Assembly (NCBI GenBank): GCA_014621425.1
Contig: JAANBB010000232.1
Span: 1 to 62,475, forward strand
Source: Cylindrodendrum hubeiense
Lineage: Eukaryota > Ascomycota > Sordariomycetes > Hypocreales > Nectriaceae
Length of the DNA: 62,475 nucleotides
Direction of reading: 5' to 3'
The position numbers and the translations under genes are program-made. The notes below the pieces were generated by a model. The model was not told the origin of the DNA. It was given only the letters and a program-made list of their open reading frames with translations, and searched no databases. The stretch's first letter is position 1. Every line of letters starts with the position of its first letter. Positions 1-8,958 of this stretch are shown piece by piece.

Positions 1-385
1 CGCGCGGCAGCGGCCGGCCGAAGCACCGGCGGAACCACGTCAGCATCCCGCGCATGTCGTGGTAGCGCCACGAGCGCCGCGGCCCGTGGGCCCGGTTGGC
101 CCGGTCCAGCGCCGTCCAGAAGTTGGCCTGCATGTGGTGGCACTTGGCGAGCCACGCCTCGAGGTAGCCGGGGTCGCTGAGCTCCGGCAGCGGCATGGTG
201 AAGACTTCGTACGAGCTGGCGGCCAGCAGCCAGTCGGCGTCGCAGCGCTCGGTGCTGGGGATGAGGGGGCTTTTGTGGAAGGGGTAGTAGAGATCGGCGG
301 GTGTTTGAGACGGTTGCTGCTCTTGCTGTTGTCCCTGCTCCTGCGGCCGTCGTGGCGAAAGATTGCCGTTGACGATGCCCGGCAT
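1..385 (-). CDS. Hypothetical protein, N-terminal part (cut by left edge)
   Basis: An open frame on the minus strand starts at the ATG at 385-383 and runs off the window, giving 128 codons with no stop. This ATG is the first one after an in-frame TAA near 473. The N-terminal 30 residues are low complexity, rich in Gln and Pro. The following part looks like a folded domain (DADWLLAASSYEVFTMPLPE, then a Trp- and His-rich stretch ending in WFRRCFGRPLPR). I do not recognise the family and assign no function. The frame that overlaps on the same strand, reading Ser/Pro/Thr-rich peptide, is a shadow because it lacks this mixed composition. The gene is transcribed away from the NDUFA13 gene on its right, so 386-1319 should hold both promoters. 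The missing C-terminus limits any further call. Confidence 0.6.
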   Translation of the reverse strand, partial: MPGIVNGNLSPRRPQEQGQQQEQQPSQTPADLYYPFHKSPLIPSTERCDADWLLAASSYEVFTMPLPELSDPGYLEAWLAKCHHMQANFWTALDRANRAHGPRRSWRYHDMRGMLTWFRRCFGRPLPR

Positions 386-1319
386 CGTGAAGGACGTCCT
401 CCAAGAGGAGTTGTCAGGGGGGAGGCGGTGTTTGATGATCCCACGGGGTTGGAAGAGGTGCTGTGGTGTTTGTTAACTCCAGGGGAGATGAAGAATAGAG
501 ATGATGTTGTTTCATAAAAGCGTTGCGGAACTGTTGTTGTTTATATATCTTCACATGGCGTTCACTTGATGTTCGGACTGAGGTGAATCTGAGAACAGAG
601 ACAAGCGGATCCGAACTCCTGACTACCGCGCTCAAAAGCCATTGTTCTCGGGTTCAATAGCAAGCACTGTTCACTTGTGTTTGCACTAGCTGGAATGAAT
701 GGCTGTAGTGGAGATGCCGAGTTGTGATTCTCACTAAGACCCGTTCGTTCAACATCCATGACTTACAAGACAACTTGGCTCGAGGCTCAACTTGAATTGT
801 TCCTCCGTGGGTGGAGCACGACTATGAAAAGAGGCCGTTGGCAGTCTAAACCCCATTAACATCATTTTTGAGCCCATCTCTATTGTCATCTCGCGATCGT
901 GTCTGGGACATGCCCCCAACACAACTGGGAATAGCTTCACACTCGCCAAAACCGTCTTTCGTAATCCGTGCACATTCACTGGCTGCCGTACCCACCCTCG
1001 CTCTAGGGTAAGACAAACCCACGGTTCTACCCCGGCCGCCTTAAGCTCCGGCCCCATAAATTCCCCCTTACGTAATCCGGAAAGCCGTTCTGGCGATTGG
1101 GGAATCAATCGAGCCTCGCAAAACAATCACCTCACGCCCGTCGAACAATCGCCCTCGACAACCTCGCTCGACCGCCGTTGCCCCCCGAACAATCGACCGA
1201 CGCCCCGCCGACGGAGGGTCCAGGGTAGCCAGACGAACCTTTCCGCGACTCAATTGAGCCCCGGACAATTCCTCGAGAACCGATACACCCGTGTTTGCCG
1301 CGAGCACCGACTGCCCACC
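386..1319. other. Intergenic, divergent promoter region
   Basis: This stretch lies between the starts of the partial left gene (minus) and NDUFA13 (plus). I see no supported gene, no repeat and no clear TATA box. Confidence 0.5.
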
Positions 1320-1985
1320 ATGGCCCAGGATATGCCCCCCCGGGGCGGGTACGAGCCCGTCCAGTACAAGGTGCGTTTTGGGGAGCTTTAGGGGATTTGA
1401 TTGAGAGGAGAGGGGAGGTTTCAATGGCGAGGATGGGGTGGACCGAGGGAACGCCAGACCTCCATCCTCGTAGCCGAGGCGGCAAGGAGGATGGAGGAAT
1501 GGAAGAAGAAGAGGAAGAGGAGGAATAGACTGGCGGATATGGTCACCCTGAAGAACATGGAGCAATTGGCTGGAAAACACCCCAACCAACCACTGGCTAA
1601 CAATCTCTCCAGCGCAACCTCCCCGCCAAGGGTTTCCGCCCCGGCATCATGCTGCTCGGCATGGGCGCCATCATGAGCTACGGCTGGTACAGACTCGTCC
1701 ACGGCATGCGCGAGGCCAACGAGCTCGGCCGAGAGAAGATGTGGGCCCGCATCAGCCTGATCCCCCTGCTCCAGGCCGAGGAGGACCGCGACCAGGTCCG
1801 CCGGTACTGGGCCGACCAGAAGCGCGAGAAGGAGCTGCTCGGCGAGAACGCCAAGATCTACCACACTGACCGGTGAGCTGCCACTCTCCTCCGGGTTTAT
1901 GTGAACATTCGGTTGTGTGCTAACTATCGTCTGCAGATTCGTGAAACCCACCTTTGCCGTCACCCCTCCCCCCACGACCAACTAG
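1320..1985 (+). CDS. NDUFA13: NADH:ubiquinone oxidoreductase subunit NDUFA13 / GRIM-19 (B16.6)
   Basis: Three exons (1320-1370, 1613-1872, 1937-1985) encode 119 residues. The protein is an accessory subunit of mitochondrial complex I in the inner membrane. It begins MAQDMPPRGGYEPVQYKRNL. This is followed by the family's membrane helix region (GIMLLGMGAIMSYGWYRLV) and a charged helical tail with REKMWARISLIPLLQAEEDR and ends in a Pro/Thr-rich segment. Length and architecture fit fungal GRIM-19 homologues. Introns are 1371-1612 (242 bases, long for this window and containing a GAA/GAG-rich tract at about 1500-1526) and 1873-1936, which has a GCTAAC branch site. The second junction splits an Arg codon (CG|A). 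It is one of three complex I proteins in this window (with ACP and NDUFS8). Confidence 0.9.
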
Positions 1986-2367
1986 ATCGGCGAGGCAGGC
2001 ATTGGGTCGGAATGCAGTTTGAGGCGTGGACGCCGGAGAGTACAAGAGAATTAGGACTTCTCTTTTGTTTTGCGGTGTGTATATATGTATTTGACACTGG
2101 TGGTTGCGCCAAAGCTCCCGACCCCAAACAGAAGGAAAATGAAGAGAAAGGCATTACAACAATTGTCCCGTGTCTGCTGGTTTTAGGCTTGAAATGTTGT
2201 TCCATGGACGGGAGAGAGCTGATGTGAAACAAGTTTGTTGACGACCAAGGTCAATAATATGGTATGTAACTAACATGAAGATTCTAAACGCTATCGCCAA
2301 CCACAGGTATAACTATCAACATCACCACCATCACCAGCCAAGCCACCAAGACGGCCACTACAAGCAC
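1986..2367. other. Intergenic, convergent 3' ends
   Basis: This stretch lies between the stops of NDUFA13 (plus) and the short-chain dehydrogenase (minus). It should contain both 3' UTRs. I see no gene or repeat in it. Confidence 0.5.
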
Positions 2368-3351
2368 CTACACGCCAACCTCCTTCTCCGTCCACTCCCA
2401 CAGCTTCTTCGCCAGCTCGTCGTTCCAGCACTCCGCATCGCCGCTGTGACTCTTACCCACCGGCTCGAAGAAGGCCGTCTTGCCCTTCTCGGCCTTCTCC
2501 CTGACGCCCTTGGCGGCGGCCGCCCACGCCGTGTTGCACCCGCCCTCGTCGGGCGTCATCAGCCCCCGCGGGTTCGTCACGCTGACCAGCAGGCGGTTCC
2601 AGAAGCCCAGCGTCGACACCAGCTCCGTGGCCACGACGCCCGGGTGCACCGCCACGCTCGTGATGCCGGGCTCGCGCCGCGCCAGCTCCCGCGCGAAGAC
2701 GATGTTGGCCAGCTTCGACTGCGCGTACCGCCCCCACGTGCCCAGCGTCATGTCCTCCTGCGTGGTGCGCAGCGAGTCGAACCGGATGCCGCCGCGCGGG
2801 TGGCCCTGGTATCCCAGCGACGTCAGTGACACAAACCGCACGTCGGACCCGGGCTGCTCCGCGGTGCGCCGCATCACCGGCAGCAGGCGCAGCAGCAGCG
2901 CCGCGTTGCCCACGTGGTTGGTGCCGAACTGGATCTCGTAGCCGTCCTTGGTCAGGCCCGCGTCGACGGCCATGATGCCGGCGTTGGCGATGAGTATGTC
3001 CAGCCGCGCCTCCTTGAAGGCCTCGGCCGCCGTCCGCACGCTCTCCAGGGAGGAGAGGTCGCACTGCAGAAACGTGCCCTTGATGCCCGACGGCAGCGCG
3101 GCCAGTACGCTGTCTGCGGCCGACTGGTTGCGGCCGGTGAAGTAGATGTGTGCCGGGTTGTGCTTTGCGAGGTGGAGGAGGGCCGTCTTTCCAACGCCAC
3201 GAGTGCCTTGAAATTGTCATGTTAGTTACGGTGCTCTTGTGTGGTCGGAGACGGAAAGGAGACGGAAACACATACCGCCAGTGATGAGGATAACCTTGCC
3301 AGAGAGGTCGGGCAGGTCCTTGTCAGGAGTGAAGCCGCGGTACGAAGTCAT
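2368..3351 (-). CDS. Short-chain dehydrogenase/reductase (SDR), NAD(P)-dependent
   Basis: Two exons on the minus strand (3351-3276 and 3206-2368) encode 304 residues. The intron 3275-3207 (69 bases) falls inside the Gly-rich cofactor loop, TGGTRGVG at residues 24-31, and joining the exons restores it exactly. Other SDR hallmarks are NAG at 100-102, a catalytic Ser in VSLTS near 152-155, and the YxxxK pair Y186/K190 in YAQSK. The C-terminal region (PGVVATEL, then an FW-rich stretch) is typical of Pezizomycotina retinol-dehydrogenase-like SDRs. The substrate cannot be told from sequence. Start choice: the ATG at 3351 is the only one that leads into the Rossmann fold, and a TATAAA lies about 145 bases upstream. 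No polyketide synthase, NRPS or P450 lies next to it, so there is no sign of a metabolite cluster. Confidence 0.9.
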
Positions 3352-4162
3352 TGTAATAAGTGTGTGTTTTAGCGTGGTATCAATAAGAAAGTATAACCAA
3401 CTCAAAAGTCAAGTTGTAGATGTTGAAGCCGTGTCTAAAGCTAACCCGATGCCTGTCTGCCACAATACCATCAAGGGAAGCAAACGCCCGCCCTTTATAC
3501 ATTCCACTTTCATCCTCCACAGGCAACTCCCAGTCGTACGTTCCTTAATTCCTTTGTCAATGACGTCTCGGGGATGATGGCATTAGCCCGGAACCAGCGT
3601 AGACACGGGAGGATATCTGACCGGCGGGGAGCGGGATACACTGGTACTGACAACTATCGCGGTGGAGTGTAAAGTTCACCAAGCTGTGTTAGTACGGGTT
3701 AGTGCATAATCCCGGGGCCGACCCACTAGTACTCGGTGCGATTCCCCCGACGGCTTCATTACTGTTTGAAAAGGTTGGTAGGCACCGCTTCATTGGAGCT
3801 TGATGATCAATCCTCCAGGCTCCATGTTTAGCAACTGCAGTCCGTTTCTACGGAGATTAGACATGATGTTAACGCCGGTAATCTTGTTTTCTATTTTCTA
3901 GTCCAGCTTTCAGAGCAATTGTTCAACGCTATGCAACATCTTCAACTCCCTGCCTACCCATGCATGGCTATCTCACGCAAGTCACGAAACCCCTGAAAAC
4001 CACTCCTCTTATGCAGTCAAAAACAGCTTGTTTGCTCCATTTACCATCTCCCATCCTTCCGAAACGGGGGTATACTACATTGACATACACAAAACTCCCA
4101 GCTTATTCCTTGTACACTCTAAATTCCTCCACATCGTCAATCTTCGCCGAGTTACCCCCACA
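3352..4162. other. Intergenic: SDR promoter and FCP1 3' end
   Basis: The stretch lies upstream of the SDR gene and downstream of the FCP1 stop, both on the minus strand. Apart from the TATA box at 3494-3499 I see nothing coding in it. The long plus-strand frame that begins near 3960 is the antisense shadow of FCP1. Confidence 0.5.
3494..3499 (-). promoter_or_regulatory. Putative TATA box of the SDR gene
   Basis: TATAAA on the minus strand, about 145 bases before the SDR start codon. Position and sequence fit a core promoter element; there is no experimental support. Confidence 0.4.
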
Positions 4163-6484
4163 TCAATCACCCGCCGCCTCCAGCTCCGCCAGCAGCTCGC
4201 GTTCCAGGTCGTCATCATCAAACTCCTCGACATGGTTGTCGTTTACTACTCGAGTTCCGTCGTCGCCTTCCGTACCTTCGTCTCCAGTAGGGCCAGGCGT
4301 CGGGAGACTAGTACCCTCCTCGTCGGCCTGTTCGCCATTGGGCGTCCGTACTGACCGCAGTGTCGAGGCGCCTCGGCTTCGTGCCACACGTTGCTTCTTG
4401 GCCAGAACGCTCTCGCCGGCAATGCTCGAAGAGCCGTCATCGTCCGAGTCATCAGAGTCAGCCCGGGATTTTCGCTTGGTGCCCTGTTTCGAAATACCGT
4501 CGGTAGCGTCGCTCTCCGTGTCCGAGTTTACGGCACTGTCAAACCCGCTCTCCGAGTCATCGTCGTCATCGAGGCCGAGTATTTCCTGCAAGTCTTTGTC
4601 GGCCGTATCCCAGTCAAAGTCCTTGAGGTCCTTTGCCTCTGCCTCGTCTTCCTCGTCTTCCTCAGACGCCACCTCCGTGGTGTCGTCACTCCTCTCTCGG
4701 TCCGCCTCCAGGATATCCAGGAAGTAAGGTCGCTCGTCCAACCGTCGCCATTGGCTTAGGCAGTCGATAAGCCAGTTCTGGTTAACAATCTTGATGCTGG
4801 AGATCTTAGCCGCCTGCTGCACCTTTTTTGTTCGGGGCCTTGATGTGGCAACCACAAGATGTGTCACCCGCTTAGAAACGCTGTCCAGGACTTGGGCACC
4901 AAAGCTCTGTGCCTGGATACCAATTTCCGATTCCTCAACCTTGACTCCTAGGGGCACGAGGCCTGACAGGACAATCACTAGACCCGACAGTACGTTAGAC
5001 TTGAGTTCGCCTAGGATATCGCCAGCATCGGGGACCATGGAAAGGTCAACGCCATCATCCACGGAGGGCCTCCGCCGGGATTTGCTGTGAGGTGGGTGAG
5101 TAGGTTCAGCCTGTCTCCGTTCCGCTCGTCTCTTATCGTACGTCTCGTAGAAAGCCGTATGGATATCGGTAAGGTGGTCTTGGAGAGTAATGAGTTCCTC
5201 ATCGTCATCAACCAGTAGATGTCGGTGATGGCTGTGCGATGAGTCACCATTTTGAGGGTCTTGTGCATGCTCGTCCTCCTTATCCAGCTCCTCCTGCATG
5301 TGCAAGAGCGGCCGGTCGGTAAGCTGCTTCTCTAGCGTCTTTTCCTGCTCCTCGGTCTGGCTCTTTAGGCTGGCAGCATCGTCTCCGCCGCTCATCCTTA
5401 CCAGCTCGTCGAGGGGAGATGCCTTTGTCACAGGGCTAGCTGTGGCTTTAGCCGCGATGGGAGTTGGTTTCGGTGGAGCAGGCAGGATATCTTGTCGTTT
5501 AGGCAGGAAGCTTGAGTTGATGTCGCCGATACCCTTGAAGAAGTCGTATGGAACCACCTTGATCAAGTTGGGTCGGTTCAGAGGCCACACGTCGGCACGA
5601 TCATCGATGATGACAACCATGTCAGTGCTGACAGGGAACAGGCGCTGCAGACTCTTGGAGGTGATGCTGCCGTTCTCGTCACGGCTGATAACTCGGTTGC
5701 CAAACAGCTTCTTGTCGGGATCCACAAGGCGGGCAATGTTGAGGGCGTACGCTCGCGTTCCCATGGTGTAGACGTGCAACTCGTACATGCTGGAGACCTC
5801 CTCGAGGAACTCGGCCAAGCCAGGGCGAAGCTTGATATAATAGGTGCAGCCGCTAGCCAGTCCTCGCGGGCCATCGTCGTTGAGCTGGAAGCTCTTGACG
5901 TCCTTGACGGCCTCGTGATTAGGGTTCGAAGGGTCGCCCTGCCACTCGCCGATGGTGGGCTCGATACAAGCGTGGATAATGGTCTGGTCGAGATCGACGA
6001 CGAGACTCAGCTTGCGCTGGCGGAGGAGACGCTTCTGGGATTCGTGCTCGGCCTTGGTAGCGACACTCTCGCTGACCATCAGGCCGGTCTGGTCGTGGGT
6101 CATGTTGATCATGGCGCGGTCAGTATCGCGCTCCTCAGTGGCCCAGTTGGTCTCGGTCATGTCGGCGCCGCAAAGACTGCACATGCCTTGGATCTGAACC
6201 TCATGGCCACAAGACTCCTCGACCAGCATGCAGGGTCCGTCGGCACCGATGACCATTCCCTCCTTGATGCGCCATTCCTTGAGGATTCCCTCGGCAGGAC
6301 TGTCAAACTCAGTGTAGGTGGTCTCATCGCTCCATTCGTCGTCGGCAGTCTTGCGCCTCCAGGTGAAGGTGTACTCGATGATGCTCTCCTGCTTCTTGAT
6401 TGAGTCGCCGGGAGACTTAAGGAGTTTTGTTATGGTTATGGGGTAGTGCAGGCGTGTGCCCAGGGGCACAACCTTGTCGTACAT
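4163..6484 (-). CDS. fcp1: RNA polymerase II CTD phosphatase FCP1
   Basis: A single uninterrupted frame of 773 residues. FCP1 removes phosphate, mainly from Ser2 and Ser5, of the RNA polymerase II C-terminal repeat so the enzyme can be recycled; it acts in the nucleus. The HAD/FCP-type catalytic motif DLDQT is at 164-168 (DxDxT), and the second acidic motif VIIDDRADVW is near 291-300. A Cys-rich patch (SCGHEVQIQGMCSLCGADM, 91-109) precedes the catalytic domain. A BRCT domain spans about 495-590 and contains the conserved Trp in NQNWLIDCL. The tail is very acidic (runs of Asp/Glu at about 600-690 and the last 40 residues), as in yeast Fcp1, where it contacts TFIIF. Length fits the family (732 in budding yeast). 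No intron is needed. An ACGCGT lies about 80 bases upstream at 6563-6568. Confidence 0.95.
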   Translation of the reverse strand: MYDKVVPLGTRLHYPITITKLLKSPGDSIKKQESIIEYTFTWRRKTADDEWSDETTYTEFDSPAEGILKEWRIKEGMVIGADGPCMLVEESCGHEVQIQGMCSLCGADMTETNWATEERDTDRAMINMTHDQTGLMVSESVATKAEHESQKRLLRQRKLSLVVDLDQTIIHACIEPTIGEWQGDPSNPNHEAVKDVKSFQLNDDGPRGLASGCTYYIKLRPGLAEFLEEVSSMYELHVYTMGTRAYALNIARLVDPDKKLFGNRVISRDENGSITSKSLQRLFPVSTDMVVIIDDRADVWPLNRPNLIKVVPYDFFKGIGDINSSFLPKRQDILPAPPKPTPIAAKATASPVTKASPLDELVRMSGGDDAASLKSQTEEQEKTLEKQLTDRPLLHMQEELDKEDEHAQDPQNGDSSHSHHRHLLVDDDEELITLQDHLTDIHTAFYETYDKRRAERRQAEPTHPPHSKSRRRPSVDDGVDLSMVPDAGDILGELKSNVLSGLVIVLSGLVPLGVKVEESEIGIQAQSFGAQVLDSVSKRVTHLVVATSRPRTKKVQQAAKISSIKIVNQNWLIDCLSQWRRLDERPYFLDILEADRERSDDTTEVASEEDEEDEAEAKDLKDFDWDTADKDLQEILGLDDDDDSESGFDSAVNSDTESDATDGISKQGTKRKSRADSDDSDDDGSSSIAGESVLAKKQRVARSRGASTLRSVRTPNGEQADEEGTSLPTPGPTGDEGTEGDDGTRVVNDNHVEEFDDDDLERELLAELEAAGD

Positions 6485-8958
6485 GTTTGAGGCGTCGTCT
6501 CAACGTCTCGTAAGGTGGTTGTGTTTCGGTGATGTGAATTTCTGAAAAGAGTCCATGTCAGCACGCGTTCGCGATGATGTTCAAATAGCAATTGAGCAGG
6601 CAGCAGGCAGCAGCCAGGAAGACAATCGGCAAACTTGATGTCGCGTTTGTCAACCCAGGGCGCGCCGTAGATAGCAACGTACCTAAAGAGGTGCCCTCTG
6701 TTTGATCCTTCTCAGCATCGACGCTCCAGCCAAGCCCATGGCCTCCCCAGCAAAGGGCGCGACGATGCGAATAGTGGGCGCCTCAGGGGCTGTTGTCTCT
6801 TTGTCGCGTCGGATGGCTACTCCTTCTCGTGTAGCTGGCGGTGTCTCTCGTTGATGCGATGGGTGGATGTTGAAGGCTCGCGCTCACGCACAGGCGAGAG
6901 AGTGACGCAGTTGGCTCGCAGACGCAAGAGGCTGGCGGGAGCTCGCTCGCACTGACAAACAAGCTCAGCAAGCTCAGCTTTAAGTGGCTCCTGATCTCGC
7001 GCCTGCCCTTGTTTGCCGCAAACGGACCCACGGAGCACGGGAAGAGGCTGTGCTGGGTCACGTGGGTGGGTGCGCGTCCGGATAATCGGAGTTGCGCTGG
7101 AAAGCTAATCCGCAGAGTGTGGCGCTGCACGTGGCCCGTTCGCGCGAGGGTGGATGGTGTGGTGGGTGGTCTGAGCGTTTTCCTTTCTTTTGCCGCTTCG
7201 ACGTCGATCGAGGACGGCTGCGTGAGTGCGTCTGGGTCTGTCAACCGGCGGCCCAAGGAAGGGAAGGGGGAAATAAGGTAGACAAGGGGTTGAGCTTACC
7301 CTGACCGGGAATGATGCGGGGAGGAAGCGATGAATGGGAGCAAAAGAAAATAAGAAGGCAGGAAATCGGGGTCGATTGTGCCAATGGAATGCAACGGCGG
7401 GAGGGGTTCGTACTGTCGCACAAAGGGCGGGGTGGTTTCGGCGACAAGAAGACGGCGACGTATGTCTAGGATATATGTGAGTCGCCAGCCGATGAGGGGG
7501 GAGGCTCGGGAGGATTCCAGTATGGAGCGTGGAGCGTAGCTTACTAGGACGATCAACCTGGGATGGAAGGTACCAGTACAATGGCCGGCTGGATGGGAAG
7601 AGAACTAGGTTCCCGCGTATTGGCAAATAGAAGCGTATAAAAGGGCGACTTGGTCATGCCAGTCCTGCTCAGCGGGACCGAGCAGGGAGGTACTAGTACA
7701 GTACCGGAACAGGGGACGCTGCAAATCGACGGAGACGGGCACGAGGCAGCAGCACGACCGGCCGTATCAGGTCACGGTCAGGGTGTAGGGCCAAGGTACG
7801 GATACCCCGAGGTACGAAGAGTACTCCTGTAAACCTGTACAGTACAAGTATGCCCACTGAGCCTCAGAAAGTGTGTCCTATGATCTGCTGGCAACTGCCG
7901 CGAAAATAGGTGGGAGGACCCGCCCTTTTTGTACTTTTTGGGCCTAAGCAGCCACCAGCTTTTGGCTTCCCCCAGCCGAGTCGTACCTGCCCACTGCCCG
8001 CTGCCCACTGTCCACTGTCCGCTGCCCATTGTGTCCGCTGCCGCCCACTGACCGCATAGTGTCTCCTTCCGCCCTACTTGGCTTGTGCCCTGCGCGTCAC
8101 CTTGCTCGTCATGGATCTGCACTTGCTCCAGCTTCCTCTGGATGCGGCAAGGCTTCGCCACGCAGTTGAACCACTCCAGTCTCTCGCGCTCTCTCTCTTT
8201 TTTTCTTTGTTCAATCCCCCTGCGTCAAGCATTCCCTGCGCCCCGGCATGTTTCTTCGTCTTGACCCATCAACAAAAGAGCCTAGGAGCCCGCTGCCACA
8301 CCCCGTGGCTGGCCTCCTGAGCTGATCGAGTGGGTTGCTGCTACCTAGATAGCTCGACAGCTTACTGCGGGGCAGCTGTAGGTAGTCACGGTATCTCGTG
8401 CAGTTGTGGGGTTGAGTGGCGTAAACACGCCATCGTCATCTACCCTACAGCTTTATCCGACATACCACAGCTGACTCGTCGCCAGATGAAAGTTGGCCGG
8501 AGAAGGATGAATACATGCAGGGCATCAGTCAATCAATCTCGTCTGGCATGCGTCCAGTTGTGAATCCATTGTCTCAGAGTAGTTCAAGCCCTAGGATTCC
8601 CACCACTACCGAAACGCCCAAAATAGCATCTCGGGAAATGTCCCGAAACCTAGCTTTCGACATATCCAACTCTACCCAGCTTCTCAGCCTGTAGCACCAG
8701 CAGAATGTGAACCCACACATGTTTAGGAAGAAGTGGACCAAACTAGTAAAACACAGTCGACACGAAAATATCGCACACATTAACCTGGTATTGACATTGT
8801 GAAATAGTCAATTGTCATCAATCCGTCTATATCTCGTCATTGCATTCCTGCCATCACTCATGCCATCATACCCAAGCCGATCCAAACTCCACTGCCTTCC
8901 TTGATGGCCGTATAATACAAAATTATAACTTTCTGCAGAATGTACTGTTGTTGCCATC
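6485..8958. other. Intergenic, 2.5 kb, no supported gene
   Basis: This stretch holds the FCP1 promoter/leader on its left and the CND1 3' end on its right. Several open frames of 70-170 codons exist on the minus strand (for example 7105-7626). They are Pro/Ser/Arg-rich, match no family I know and look like chance frames in GC-rich DNA. A heptamer repeat sits at 7987-8028. Confidence 0.45.
7987..8028. repeat. Tandem heptamer repeat, CTGYCCR x6
   Basis: Six adjacent copies of a 7-base unit (CTGCCCA, CTGCCCG, CTGCCCA, CTGTCCA, CTGTCCG, CTGCCCA) read directly from the sequence. A looser related stretch, with CCCACTG and CTGTCCGCTG, occurs at about 45228-45258. Confidence 0.8.

Noticed and set aside
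2368..3351. Secondary-metabolite cluster around the SDR or the NmrA-like gene
   Set aside because: No polyketide synthase, NRPS, terpene synthase, P450 or cluster regulator is nearby; neighbours are housekeeping genes.
3960..4727. Long plus-strand frame (255 codons) opposite FCP1
   Set aside because: Its Ser-rich translation is the antisense of the Asp/Glu-rich FCP1 tail; no start context or domain.
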